The notes below the pieces were generated by a model that saw only the letters and a list, made by a program, of their open reading frames with translations, ran no database searches and was not told where the DNA came from. A stretch of 64,000 nucleotides of DNA from an uncultured bacterium (GTDB lineage Bacteria > Cyanobacteriota > Vampirovibrionia > Gastranaerophilales > Gastranaerophilaceae). How positions within the stretch are numbered: position 1 is the first letter of the stretch; every line of letters begins with the position of its first letter. The stretch is from NCBI GenBank assembly GCA_902760645.1, contig CACWHC010000006.1:1-64000 (forward strand), in the 5' to 3' direction. Positions 1-9,022 of the stretch are shown here, piece after piece. Position numbers and translations under genes: made by a program.

Positions 1-100
1 CCGGAGGGAATATCTTTGCCCAAAAGAACAAGATTTATAAATATACAATAAAATTTCCCTTTTAATTTCCCTAACGACTTACCCAAGTCGTTTTTTTTTG

Positions 101-410
101 TGGTCTAAGACCACTCTTCTTCGCCACCACATTTTCCGCAAGTTTTTTCAGTATTTCCGTTTTTTTTATTTTTAATGGTGCCGTTTATTGCGAACGGCAG
201 TGGTCTAAGACCACTTCTCTTAGCCACCAGAATTTCCGCAAGTTTGTTCAGAATTTCCGTTTTTTTGACTCAGCCACCAGAATTTCCGCAAGTTTGTTCA
301 GAATTTCCGTTTTTTTAACTTAGCCACCAGAATTTCCGCAAGTTTTTTCAGAATTTCCGTTTTTTAACTTAGCCACCAGAATTTCCACAAATATCTTCAG
401 AATTTCCGTT
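101..410. repeat. 50-bp tandem repeat block
   Basis: A unit of about 50 bp beginning AGCCACCAGAATTTCCGCA starts at 222, 272, 322 and 371. A more diverged copy starts near 121. Each unit also holds a second AGAATTTCCG and a run of T. The 15-base palindrome GTGGTCTAAGACCAC occurs at 100-114 and again at 200-214, so the first part also has a 100-bp period. The block lies directly downstream of the minus-strand kinase-like gene ending at 419. The same unit recurs in inverted orientation at 8841-9020. There are no unique spacers, so this is not a CRISPR array. I see no gene in bases 1-418. Confidence 0.85.
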
Positions 411-418
411 TTTATTTC

Positions 419-934
419 TTAATGTTTTAATTCGTTTATAATTTTTTCTACCTGTATTTTTAGGTTTTCATAGTCGGCATTGTTATCTATTATGTAATCC
501 CAGTCTTTAATATTATCTAAGCCCGTTTCAGTTACATCAGTTTCTCCTACGAGTTCCCCTCTTGTAAGACGGGTTTCTCTTGATGCTTCTACCCTTATTG
601 TGATTGCACCTGCTTTTTTGAATACTTCGTATTCGTGCGGAACTCTGACATCTGTTACAATAATATTTCCGTCCTGCTCGATTATTTTATTAAGCCAGTA
701 GTCAGGGTCTTGCGATCTTCCCCAGTTGCCGAGATTAATCAAATCTTGTCTGTATTGGGGTTTATTTTTTTCTATTTCTTCGTATGTTAAACCCTTTTCT
801 TTTCCATAAGTGAGTTTAATGATGTCACCCATTGCACAGCGTTTGAAATCGGGCATTTCTTCAAGCATAATTTTTGCTGCGGTATCTTTGCCGCTGTATT
901 GTTTCCCTGAAAATATAATTATCTTGTTTGCCAT
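419..934 (-). CDS. P-loop kinase, deoxynucleoside monophosphate kinase-like
   Basis: About 171 aa, a small P-loop NTPase. The N-terminus carries a Walker A-like GKQYSGKDTAA, and a central DVRVPHEYE motif resembles phage-type dNMP kinases and the phosphomevalonate kinase-like fold. Such enzymes transfer phosphate from ATP to nucleoside monophosphates in the cytoplasm. The substrate cannot be assigned from sequence alone. The start at 934 is preferred because AAAGGAG sits 8-9 bases upstream; an in-frame GTG at 943 would overlap that site. It is transcribed alone, divergently from glyQ, and its 3' end abuts the 50-bp repeat block. It could have been acquired from a phage; that is inference. Confidence 0.6.
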   Translation of the reverse strand: MANKIIIFSGKQYSGKDTAAKIMLEEMPDFKRCAMGDIIKLTYGKEKGLTYEEIEKNKPQYRQDLINLGNWGRSQDPDYWLNKIIEQDGNIIVTDVRVPHEYEVFKKAGAITIRVEASRETRLTRGELVGETDVTETGLDNIKDWDYIIDNNADYENLKIQVEKIINELKH

Positions 935-998
935 AACATTCACTCCTTTAAAATTATATTAGCATAAATAAAATGACTTAACATTTTTTATCATTTAT

Positions 999-1027
999 TT
1001 GCAATTGTGCTATGTTGGTAATAGAAT
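999..1027 (+). promoter_or_regulatory. Sigma-70-type promoter for glyQ
   Basis: TTGCAA (999-1004) and TAGAAT (1022-1027) are separated by exactly 17 bases. This leaves a leader of roughly 30 bases before the glyQ start at 1067. Confidence 0.6.
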
Positions 1028-1066
1028 AGACTAGCGAATGTATATAGTACAATATTGGAAAGAGTT

Positions 1067-1939
1067 ATGGCTTTAAATTTTCAAGAACTTGTTTTAAATT
1101 TACAAAAATTCTGGGCGGATTACGGTTGTATTATTCAGCAGCCTTATGATATAGAAAAAGGTGCATCTACTATGAACCCTGCGACTTTTTTAAGAGCATT
1201 GGGTCCGGAACCTTGGAATACCGCAATGATTGAACCTTGCAGACGTCCTACCGATGCAAGATATGGTGAAAACCCCAACAGACTCGGTCATTATTTTCAG
1301 TTTCAGGTTATTTTAAAACCATCACCCGATGATGCTCAGGAGCTTTACTTAAAAAGTCTTGAAGCTATGGGTATTAATTTAAAAGAACACGATGTAAGAT
1401 TTGTTGAGGATAACTGGGAATCCCCTACGCTTGGTGCTGCCGGTGTGGGTTGGGAAGTTTGGCTTGACGGTATGGAAATTACTCAATTTACTTATTTCCA
1501 GCAGGTCGGCGGATTGGAAATCAAACCTGTCGCTTTGGAATTAACCTACGGTTTGGAACGTATTGCAATGTATTTGCAGAATAAAGAATCCGTATACGAT
1601 ATAATGTGGAATAATGTATTGAAATACGGTGATATTTATCTCCAAAATGAAATCGAACAATCAAAATATAATTTTGAAGTTTCTGATACTAAATCTTTGT
1701 TTACTATGTTTGATTTATACCAAAAAGAAGTAGATAATTGTGTTAAGGCACAATTGGTTTTGCCTGCTTATGATTATGTATTAAAATGTTCTCATACTTT
1801 TAATCTTCTTGATGCAAGAGGAGTAATAAGTAAAGATGAAAGAAACAATTTCATCGGCAGAGTCAGAACTATGGCTGCAGCGGTAGCTAAGCTGTATGTC
1901 GCACAAAGAGAAGAAATGGGATTTCCTCTCTGCAAGTAA
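1067..1939 (+). CDS. glyQ: Glycyl-tRNA synthetase alpha subunit
   Basis: About 290 aa, the usual length for GlyQ. The N-terminal block ([38 protein letters not shown]) and the GLERIAMYL segment are diagnostic of the catalytic alpha chain of the alpha2beta2 glycyl-tRNA synthetase. This enzyme charges tRNA-Gly with glycine in the cytosol. The beta chain gene glyS is not next to it and is not in this window, so the two subunits are encoded apart. ATG 1067 is preferred over the in-frame TTG at 1055 because GGAAAGAG lies just before it. An APC permease gene follows 18 bases downstream and may be cotranscribed. Confidence 0.96.
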   Translation: MALNFQELVLNLQKFWADYGCIIQQPYDIEKGASTMNPATFLRALGPEPWNTAMIEPCRRPTDARYGENPNRLGHYFQFQVILKPSPDDAQELYLKSLEAMGINLKEHDVRFVEDNWESPTLGAAGVGWEVWLDGMEITQFTYFQQVGGLEIKPVALELTYGLERIAMYLQNKESVYDIMWNNVLKYGDIYLQNEIEQSKYNFEVSDTKSLFTMFDLYQKEVDNCVKAQLVLPAYDYVLKCSHTFNLLDARGVISKDERNNFIGRVRTMAAAVAKLYVAQREEMGFPLCK

Positions 1940-1957
1940 TAATATAAAGGAATATAA

Positions 1958-3658
1958 ATGGCTACAAAATTTCATCACCCTACGTTTAGTAAGAATTTTT
2001 TACGCAGAATTACCCAAATTAAAAGTCCTGATGCAATGTTAGAAGATGCAAAATCAGAAGGGCTTGAAAAAAATCTCGGAGTATGGGATTTAATAGTTCT
2101 TGGTATCGGTGCTATTATTGGTGCAGGTATATTTGCTATTGTTGGTGTTGCTGCTGCAGGTGCAAACGGTGCAGGTCCTGCTTTATGTATATCAATGGTA
2201 ATCGCTGCGTTTGCTTGTGTATTTTCAGCACTTTGTTATTGTGAATTTGCTACTATGATACCTGTTGCAGGTGGTGCTTACACTTATACATTCGCTACAT
2301 TGGGTGAATTTGCCGCTTGGATGGTAGGTTGGGTTTTACTGCTTGAATATGCCATCGGGTTTATTGTTGTAGCTTCGGCTTGGTCAAACCATTTTGTTCA
2401 GTTCATGAAAGGTTTTTCTAATGTATTGCCTAACTGGATAGCTAATCCTCCGTTATGGCTGGTAAGTGATATTGATTCGGCAACTAAATCTTTGATGGCT
2501 GAGGGTGTTGATCCGCATACAGTAATTCCGACTATTCATTCGATTTTGCCAAATTTAGGCATTATGCATTTTTTGGCTGTGAAATTACCTGTTTTTGCAC
2601 AACCTCTTGCCGAGCATATTGCAAGTGCTTGGAATTTTATGGCTCAAATGCCTATATGTTTGAATATTCCTGCAGCTGTTGTAATCATTTTGTCAACAAT
2701 GATTTTAATAAAAGGTACAAAAGATTCAGCTAAAATGACTGCTATAATGGTAGTTATTAAAATTGCAGTTATTGCATTGTTCGTTTTAGTCGGTTTATTT
2801 TATATTAAGCCTGCAAATTGGGTTCCGTTTGCTCCAAACGGATTATCAGGTGTTGCAAACGGTGCATTTTTAATATTCTTTGCATATATTGGTTTTGATG
2901 CTATTGCAACTGTTGCTGAGGAATGTAAAAATCCGCAGAGAGATTTACCGATAGGTATTATTGGCTCGCTAATTGCGGCAACTATTGTTTATGTACTTGT
3001 TGCACTTGTTATGACAGGTATGTACCCGACATCAGGTGCTGTTCCGGCTGAATTTATAAAAGCTCCTATGGCTTTTGTTATGTCTGAAATTGCCCATCAG
3101 GATTGGGTTGCGGGTCTGATTTCCATTGGTTCTTTGGCAGGTTTAACGTCTGTTTTGCTCGTTATGGAGCTTGCGGCTATTCGTGTATTATATGCAATGA
3201 GCCGTGATAATTTTATTCCGAGAAAATTGCAGCTTTTGCATAAAAAGTATCATACCCCGTATGTTTTAACATGGTTAGTCGGTATATTGTCTGTGATAGG
3301 TGTTATGACGTTAGATTTGCAGGCTGCTGCCGAGCTTTGTAACTTTGGAACATTTACATCGTTTATAGTTGTTTGTGTTGCGGTTCTTATTTTAAGACAT
3401 ACAGACCCTGACAGACCGCGTCCGTTCAGAGTACCGTTTTCCCCGTTATTTCCTTCTATAGGAATTTTATGCTGCGGAGGTTTGATGGTGTATAAACTTA
3501 TGCAGTCAGGTGAATCAAATTCGGCATTATTGTTCCCTGTTTGGTTAGGTTTAGGTGCTATAATTTACTTTAATTACGGATTCAGAAGCAACAGAAGAAG
3601 TGAAAATGAAGTTCACCTTGAAAAAGTTGAACATAAAAAATTGGAATTACAGAAATAA
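1958..3658 (+). CDS. APC-family amino acid permease (cationic amino acid transporter-like)
   Basis: 566 aa integral membrane protein with about 12 or more hydrophobic helices. TM1 contains the typical GIGAIIGAGIFAIVG motif of the amino acid-polyamine-organocation superfamily, and the FAYIGFDAIATVAEE segment matches the CAT/YfnA branch. It should move amino acids across the inner membrane, probably by proton symport; the substrate is unknown. The RBS is AAAGGAATATAA before ATG. Its TAA overlaps the start of the next permease gene (TAATG at 3656-3660), so the two are translationally coupled. The pair looks like a tandem duplication that has diverged. Confidence 0.88.
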   Translation: MATKFHHPTFSKNFLRRITQIKSPDAMLEDAKSEGLEKNLGVWDLIVLGIGAIIGAGIFAIVGVAAAGANGAGPALCISMVIAAFACVFSALCYCEFATMIPVAGGAYTYTFATLGEFAAWMVGWVLLLEYAIGFIVVASAWSNHFVQFMKGFSNVLPNWIANPPLWLVSDIDSATKSLMAEGVDPHTVIPTIHSILPNLGIMHFLAVKLPVFAQPLAEHIASAWNFMAQMPICLNIPAAVVIILSTMILIKGTKDSAKMTAIMVVIKIAVIALFVLVGLFYIKPANWVPFAPNGLSGVANGAFLIFFAYIGFDAIATVAEECKNPQRDLPIGIIGSLIAATIVYVLVALVMTGMYPTSGAVPAEFIKAPMAFVMSEIAHQDWVAGLISIGSLAGLTSVLLVMELAAIRVLYAMSRDNFIPRKLQLLHKKYHTPYVLTWLVGILSVIGVMTLDLQAAAELCNFGTFTSFIVVCVAVLILRHTDPDRPRPFRVPFSPLFPSIGILCCGGLMVYKLMQSGESNSALLFPVWLGLGAIIYFNYGFRSNRRSENEVHLEKVEHKKLELQK

Positions 3659-5196
3659 TGGATATTAAAAATATATTTAAAAAAGCCCTTACCCTCAGAA
3701 GTACTGATGAACTTATTGCAACAAGTAAGAAAACAGAACTTAAAAAGACGTTGAATGTTTTTGACTTAATTGTAATTGGTATTGGTGCTGTTGTCGGAAC
3801 GGGTATTTTTACAATTGTTGGTACGGCTATTACGGGCAGTCCTGAAAGTGCAGGAGCCGGTCCTGCAATTATTATATCAATGGTTTTGGCAGCTATAGCC
3901 TGTGTATTTTCAGCATTATGTTATTCTGAAATTGCTGCTATGATACCTGTTGCGGGTAGTGCTTATACATATACTTATGCAACAATGGGTGAGTTTATGG
4001 CGTGGATGGTAGGGTGGATACTGATGCTTGAGTATGCAATAGGTAATATTACTGTTGCAAATGCCTGGACCGGGTATTTTATTCATCTTTTAAAGGGCTT
4101 TAAACAGTATTTACCTGACTTTATAATTAATTTTCCGTTGTGGTTGAGATATGATTATACTACGGTTAATAATATATGTATAGCAAACGGTTGGGATATT
4201 CATGATAAAGTCCCGTTTTTGTTTGATAAAATACCTGTTGTAGTCAGTATTCCTGCTGTAGTAATAGTTTTATTGCTTACAGTGTTGCTTATAAGAGGTA
4301 TTAAAGAGTCTACAAGATTTGCATCAATAATGGTTGGTGTTAATATGTTTATGATACTTTCGTTTATTATTGTCGGTGCATTTTATGTAAAGCCTGAAAA
4401 CTGGACTCCGTTCTTCCCGTCTGATCCTTCGGGAATCGTTATGGGTGCATTTTTAATATTTTTTGCATACATAGGTTTTGATGCAATATCCACTACTGCA
4501 GAAGAAACGGAAAATCCGCAGAGAGATTTGCCTGTTGCGATATTGGGTACTCTTATAATATGTACTATATTGTATGTATGTGTTGCATTGGTTTTAACGG
4601 GTATAGTACCTGTAAGCAAAATTAATAATCTTGCCCCTATTGCACATGCTATGAGTTATATTGGAAAAGACTGGTTCTCGGGTTTGATTTCTGTAGGTGC
4701 TTTGTGTGCTTTAACTACGGTTTTGTTAGTTTATCAGCTTGGTACAACAAGAATTTTATATGCTATAAGCCGTGACAGATTTTTGCCGAAATCCTGGAGA
4801 TTAATTCATAAAAAATATAAAACTCCGCATGTTATGACCTGGATTGCAGGTTTGATTGTAATTCTTTGCGGTTTGTTTATGGATTTGAAAATTTCCGCAG
4901 AATTGTGTAATTTTGGTACGTTCACTTCATTTATTATAATTTGTATTGCTGTATTAATCCTGAGAAAACGTGAACCGGACAGGCCAAGACCGTTTAAAGT
5001 CCCGTTCTGCCCGTGGTTCCCTATTGCAGGTATTCTTATTTGTTCTTTTTTGATGGTTGTTACGTTAAAAACCATTAAGACATCTTCTATGTACTTTGGG
5101 CTTTGGCTTATTGTTGGATTCTTAATTTATGTTGCATACGGTTACAGGCAAAAAAGGCTTGATGAAACTTTACGTGCAAGAAAAAGCTTAAAGTAA
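3658..5196 (+). CDS. APC-family amino acid permease, tandem paralogue
   Basis: 512 aa, with the same architecture as its upstream neighbour: GIGAVVGTGIFTIVG in TM1, FFAYIGFDAISTTAEETENP, and a C-terminal LCNFGTFTSFIIICIAVLI. The start codon overlaps the stop of the first permease by one base. The two proteins are similar along most of their length but differ in the loop between about residues 150 and 210. That loop is shorter here, which could mean different substrates or a heteromeric pairing (inference). It sits in the inner membrane. No terminator is visible in the 76-base gap before recJ. Confidence 0.88.
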   Translation: MDIKNIFKKALTLRSTDELIATSKKTELKKTLNVFDLIVIGIGAVVGTGIFTIVGTAITGSPESAGAGPAIIISMVLAAIACVFSALCYSEIAAMIPVAGSAYTYTYATMGEFMAWMVGWILMLEYAIGNITVANAWTGYFIHLLKGFKQYLPDFIINFPLWLRYDYTTVNNICIANGWDIHDKVPFLFDKIPVVVSIPAVVIVLLLTVLLIRGIKESTRFASIMVGVNMFMILSFIIVGAFYVKPENWTPFFPSDPSGIVMGAFLIFFAYIGFDAISTTAEETENPQRDLPVAILGTLIICTILYVCVALVLTGIVPVSKINNLAPIAHAMSYIGKDWFSGLISVGALCALTTVLLVYQLGTTRILYAISRDRFLPKSWRLIHKKYKTPHVMTWIAGLIVILCGLFMDLKISAELCNFGTFTSFIIICIAVLILRKREPDRPRPFKVPFCPWFPIAGILICSFLMVVTLKTIKTSSMYFGLWLIVGFLIYVAYGYRQKRLDETLRARKSLK

Positions 5197-5272
5197 CGAT
5201 TTTATTAATTATTTTGGTTTGATAGGTTATAAAATTCATGGTATTATTGCATTATGAGAGCAGGGGTATGTT

Positions 5273-7639
5273 ATGACCGTTAAAGATTGGGTATACAGTA
5301 AGATTGAATCAAATGAGAAATCTTTGATAAAAAGGCTGCTAATTTCACGAGGAATAGAGTCGGAGGATGATATTGCCGAGTTTATTAATCCTTTGGAAAT
5401 GAAGCTTACTCAGCCTGACGCTTTTGTTGATATCCCAAAAAGTGTTGAAAGAATTGCTTTAGCTATCGAAAATCATGAAAAGATTGTTATATACGGTGAT
5501 TTTGATGCCGATGGTGTAACTTCTACTTCTCTTTTATATAAGACTTTGTCATTTCTTGGTGCAAATGTTAGTTATTTCATTCCCGACAGAGAAAAGGAGG
5601 GGCATGGTTTTGATACAAAGGCTATAGTAAAGCTGATGTCCGCCCTGAAACCTAAGCTTATTATTTCCGTTGATTGCGGAATAAGTAATGTCGATGAAAT
5701 TAATTTTATAAATAGTTTTAAAATTGATGTTATTATAACAGACCACCATGAAGCACCCGAAATTTTGCCAAATGCCTATGCTATTATTAATCCGAAATCG
5801 CCGAATGCTTTGGACGAAAATTTATCCGCAAAGCAGATTAAATTTTTGGCATCTCTTGCAGGTGTCGGTGTTGCGTTTAAGCTTGCTCAGGCATTGTTAA
5901 ATTATTATAATAAATTAGAATTTATAAATGAGATATTGCCGTTTGTTGCTGTGGGTACCGTTGCAGATGTTGTTCCGTTAATCGGCGAGAACAGATATTT
6001 TGTTGTCAAAGGTTTAGAACTTATTTCAAAAGGCAAACACTACGGTTTGAAGCGTTTGATTGAATCTGCAGGATATGATGTTACAAAGGGGCTTACTTCT
6101 GAAAATATTGCTTTTGGTGTTGCCCCAAGGATAAATGCTTCCGGCAGGTTAGAAACGGTTGAGGCTGCCGTTAAATTGTTGATTTCCGATAATCCTCAGG
6201 AAATTGAAATGTCAATTCAAACCTTAAACGAGTTAAATAAAATAAGACAAACTTTATGTCAGGATATATTTGCTCAGGCAGATGAAATGGTGCAGAAAGA
6301 GGGTAATAATAATCCTGCAATAATATTGTTTAATTCAAATTGGGCAGTAGGTATTATCGGTATTGTGGCTTCAAAATTAGTCGAAAAATATTATAAGCCT
6401 GCTTTTCTTATGACTTATTCGGAGGAAACTAAGCAAATTAAGTGTTCTGCCAGAAGTATTGAGGGTGTTCATTTATATGAAGTTATCAGTTCTATAGGGA
6501 GCATTCTGGATGGTTTTGGCGGACATTCTCTTGCTGCAGGTTTATCTTTCACTCCTGAAAAAACTCCGTTTAAGCGTGTAAAAGAACAGTTAAACAGTGC
6601 AATAAAAGAAGTTACCAGCGGGAAAATTCTTAAACCGTTTATTAATATTGATTTGGATTTATCTGCTGATGATATTGATGTGCCGCTTGTTGAAGAATTG
6701 TCTAAACTTGAACCTTTTGGTGCATCAAATCCGGCACCTGTTTTTTCTCTGAGAAATTGTGTTTTAAAAGAAAAACGTTTAATGGGTGAAAATAAAAATC
6801 ATCTTCGTCTTACGGTAGAAAATCAGGGTAAAGTTTTCACCTGTATAAAGTGGCAGTCCGGTGATGTTAATTTAAATGCAGGTGATGAATTAGATGTCGC
6901 ATTTCATCCGCAAATTAATGAATTTAACGGTAATATATCTGTTCAGTTAATCGTTGATGATATTCACTCAGAATCATTGAATGATGATGCTGTTAAAGAT
7001 GAGCCAATTATAAAAATTTATGATCACAGAAAAAAAACGGATATTCTGCCACAGGTAAACGATTATGTTTTGTCCTCAAAATTGAATATAAAAGTATTTG
7101 CAGAATGCCGTAAAACCAAAGAAGAATTGTCAAAATATAATGCACTAAACAGTAATATTGTATCAAGAAATGAATTATCGGAATGTGATGCTGTTATGTT
7201 TTTCGATTATCCTGCGGATATTGAGACTCTGCATAGTATTATTGAAATTTCAAAGCCTAAAGCTATTCATTTAATGAACTATGAAATTAAGTATTTTGAT
7301 GATATTGAGTTTCTGAAAGTTATGTCAGGTATGATTAAATTTGCTTGTAATAACAATAGTGGTAAAGTTGATTTGATACGTTGTGCAGGATTTTTAGGGA
7401 AGTCTGTAGAGCTTGTAAAAGCTTTCTTTGAATTGTTGCAGGAATGTAATGCCGTAAAAATTATTGAGCGTTCGGATGAATATTATGTACTTAGTATTGC
7501 TGATTTTGAAAAATTTAGTGATGTCCTGAAAAATCCAAAGTACGAAGAAATTGTTAATATGTCTGAAGAATGTGAAATGTTCCAAAAATCGCTTTTAGAA
7601 GATGATATTGAAGAAATTGAGCAGTTGATTTTAAATTAA
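5273..7639 (+). CDS. recJ: Single-stranded-DNA-specific exonuclease RecJ
   Basis: 788 aa, close to the long (about 780 aa) RecJ type rather than the shorter proteobacterial type. DHH-family motifs are clear: YGDFDADGVTST near residue 75 and TDHHE near residue 157. GIIGIVASKLVEKYYKPAF and GFGGHSLAAGLSF follow in the DHHA1 part, then an OB-fold region and an extra C-terminal domain of about 200 residues. RecJ degrades single-stranded DNA 5' to 3' with Mn2+ or Mg2+ and supports recombination and mismatch or base-excision repair. The start at 5273 has CAGGGG 8 bases upstream. An own promoter in the preceding 76 bases is likely. Confidence 0.95.
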   Translation: MTVKDWVYSKIESNEKSLIKRLLISRGIESEDDIAEFINPLEMKLTQPDAFVDIPKSVERIALAIENHEKIVIYGDFDADGVTSTSLLYKTLSFLGANVSYFIPDREKEGHGFDTKAIVKLMSALKPKLIISVDCGISNVDEINFINSFKIDVIITDHHEAPEILPNAYAIINPKSPNALDENLSAKQIKFLASLAGVGVAFKLAQALLNYYNKLEFINEILPFVAVGTVADVVPLIGENRYFVVKGLELISKGKHYGLKRLIESAGYDVTKGLTSENIAFGVAPRINASGRLETVEAAVKLLISDNPQEIEMSIQTLNELNKIRQTLCQDIFAQADEMVQKEGNNNPAIILFNSNWAVGIIGIVASKLVEKYYKPAFLMTYSEETKQIKCSARSIEGVHLYEVISSIGSILDGFGGHSLAAGLSFTPEKTPFKRVKEQLNSAIKEVTSGKILKPFINIDLDLSADDIDVPLVEELSKLEPFGASNPAPVFSLRNCVLKEKRLMGENKNHLRLTVENQGKVFTCIKWQSGDVNLNAGDELDVAFHPQINEFNGNISVQLIVDDIHSESLNDDAVKDEPIIKIYDHRKKTDILPQVNDYVLSSKLNIKVFAECRKTKEELSKYNALNSNIVSRNELSECDAVMFFDYPADIETLHSIIEISKPKAIHLMNYEIKYFDDIEFLKVMSGMIKFACNNNSGKVDLIRCAGFLGKSVELVKAFFELLQECNAVKIIERSDEYYVLSIADFEKFSDVLKNPKYEEIVNMSEECEMFQKSLLEDDIEEIEQLILN

Positions 7640-7687
7640 TTTGCCGGATATTTGATTTGTTCTGATAAATAATTTTTAATTTAAGGG

Positions 7688-7715
7688 TTGAAATAATCAT
7701 AAAAAATGTTATAAT
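7688..7715 (+). promoter_or_regulatory. Promoter of the decayed prepilin-like gene
   Basis: TTGAAA (7688-7693) and TATAAT (7710-7715) lie 16 bases apart, followed by a ribosome binding site GCGGAGGA at about 7736-7743 and an ATG at 7751. Expression signals are intact although the reading frame behind them is broken. Confidence 0.6.
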
Positions 7716-7750
7716 GAAAATGTAGATACAAAACAGCGGAGGATATTGCT

Positions 7751-8628
7751 ATGAGCGAATTTACACCTAGGGGGGGGGGTAAGAACCTCTCGCAGTAAGG
7801 GTTTGCAGGCTAGCCTGCCTTTAGAGATGCTTCGCTCGTGGGATTTTTTAAACCACGGTGATGAAAGAATTATGCCTATTTTACGTCATCCCGAACAGGG
7901 ACCAGTAAACAGTGAACAGTTAACAGTAAACAGTTCATTACGGGTTGATAAGCAATCCCAAATGTGCGACAGCGACACTGATTTCTAATTACCAAAAACG
8001 TGTTTATGTAACCCAGCTCAAAAAGTCTGCTTCGGTTTTGAGTAATGGATTTAGGCTTATGATGGCACATGATGGAGTAACAGAATTAAAAGATACTGAA
8101 GCATTTAGTGGAATAAAAGTTGAACAATGTACATCCTCTAAGGGTAATTTTTATACAGATTCATGTAAATCAATCCGAGAAGCTCTACAAAATACTTTTA
8201 CAGGTATAACTTTTACTACGGAAACGATCAATTTTAAATATTTGAATGGAACTCCTACAAGCTTTAATAATGTGCCTGTGATTCATTTCACGGACGGTTC
8301 ATATATTATTTATTTCATTTTTAATCAACATCTTACTGGAGCAACAAATACAATAGGCTCTATGGGCAGTTTAATGATAGATGTCAATGGTTACAAAAAC
8401 CCCAATACTAGAGGCAGAGATATTTTTGAATTTCAAATAAGTAATAGTGGTGTATTGTATCCAAGCGGTTCAAAGGCAGAATTAGAACTTACTACACGTC
8501 CGCAAAATATAGATAGTAGATATTGGAGGACAACTACTTCTAGTAGTTATGACTGCAAATCTGATGGGCTTAGTAAGGGCAGTGGTTGTGCCGGCAGAGT
8601 GTTAGAAGAAGACGCAATGAACTACTAG
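7751..8628 (+). pseudogene. Broken prepilin-like (type II secretion/type IV pilin-like) gene
   Basis: The ATG at 7751, with a strong RBS, opens a frame that stops after 15 codons. The frame includes a run of ten G at 7770-7779. From about 7972 a different frame reads ATLISNYQKRVYVTQLKK and continues to a stop at 8626-8628, ending GSGCAGRVLEEDAMNY. In prepilin-like proteins, SNYQKR normally follows the hydrophobic N-terminal helix with its FTLxEVLIT-type cleavage site. Here that helix is missing and is replaced by sequence resembling dispersed palindromic repeats. About 215 codons of the globular domain remain open. I call it a pseudogene. Translation from TTG 7945 would give a soluble fragment without a secretion signal. 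Confidence 0.6.
7882..7950. repeat. Short palindromic/tandem element inside the prepilin remnant
   Basis: The stretch begins ACGTCATCCCGAACAGGGA and continues with degenerate 7-base tandem units (AGTAAACAGTGAACAGTTAAC and similar). The CGTCATCCCGAA end is the reverse complement of the TTCGGGATGACG end at about 8800-8815, so the two flank the remnant in inverted orientation. The stretch replaces the part of the gene that should encode the prepilin N-terminal helix. Confidence 0.5.
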
Positions 8629-8640
8629 AACACATTAAAT

Positions 8641-8822
8641 AGCCTATTACGTCATGCTGAACTGGTTTGACTGCTTTTTCAAAAATCTTTGATTTTTTGA
8701 AAAATGTCCGGCTTTTCCGAAGCATCCAGCCGCCGTAAGATTTTCGGTATAACCCAAAAGAGGTTATTGCAACAAGTCCCATTGGCTAGATCCCGAAATA
8801 AATTCGGGATGACGTAAGATTT
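8641..8822. repeat. Hairpin-rich dispersed-repeat-like sequence
   Basis: The sequence starts ACGTCATGCTGAACTGG and ends with the palindrome ATCCCGAAATAAATTCGGGAT followed by GACGTAAGAT. It contains an inner inverted repeat of TTTTTCAAAAATC against GATTTTTTGAAAAA around 8670-8705. No credible reading frame covers it. It looks like a non-autonomous palindromic element that landed after the prepilin remnant. Confidence 0.5.
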
Positions 8823-8840
8823 GGGAAAAGCGTGAAATCT

Positions 8841-9020
8841 TGCGGAAACTCTGGTAGCTTAGATAAAAAAAACGGAAAATGAGTGATGATGTGCGGAAAT
8901 TCTGGTAGCTGAGATAAAAGTGCGGTAAAACAGTGAAGTCTTGCGGAAACTCTGGTGGCTGAGTAAAAAAAACGGAAAATACGTGATGATGTGCGGAAAT
9001 TCTGGTAGCTGAGTGAAAAA
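8841..9020. repeat. 50-bp tandem repeat block, inverted copy
   Basis: GCGGAAAyTCTGGTrGCT starts at 8842, 8893, 8943 and 8993, giving four units of about 50 bp. It is the reverse complement of the units at 222-395. The block ends directly at the 3' end of the minus-strand amidase gene (stop at 9023). In both blocks the array lies at the 3' end of a gene, but in opposite orientation relative to that gene. Confidence 0.85.
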
Positions 9021-9022
9021 TG

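Noticed and set aside
222-395. Regular 50-bp repeats that might be a CRISPR array
   Set aside because: The whole 50-bp unit repeats, including the part that would be spacer; no unique spacers and no cas genes nearby.
7770-7779. G10 tract as a phase-variation switch for the prepilin-like gene
   Set aside because: With 9 G the frame runs to a stop at 7988; with 11 G it stops at once. No length joins the ATG to the pilin domain frame.
7803-7988. A 61-codon open frame in the prepilin remnant
   Set aside because: It runs through palindromes and short tandem repeats, has no own RBS and no protein-like features.
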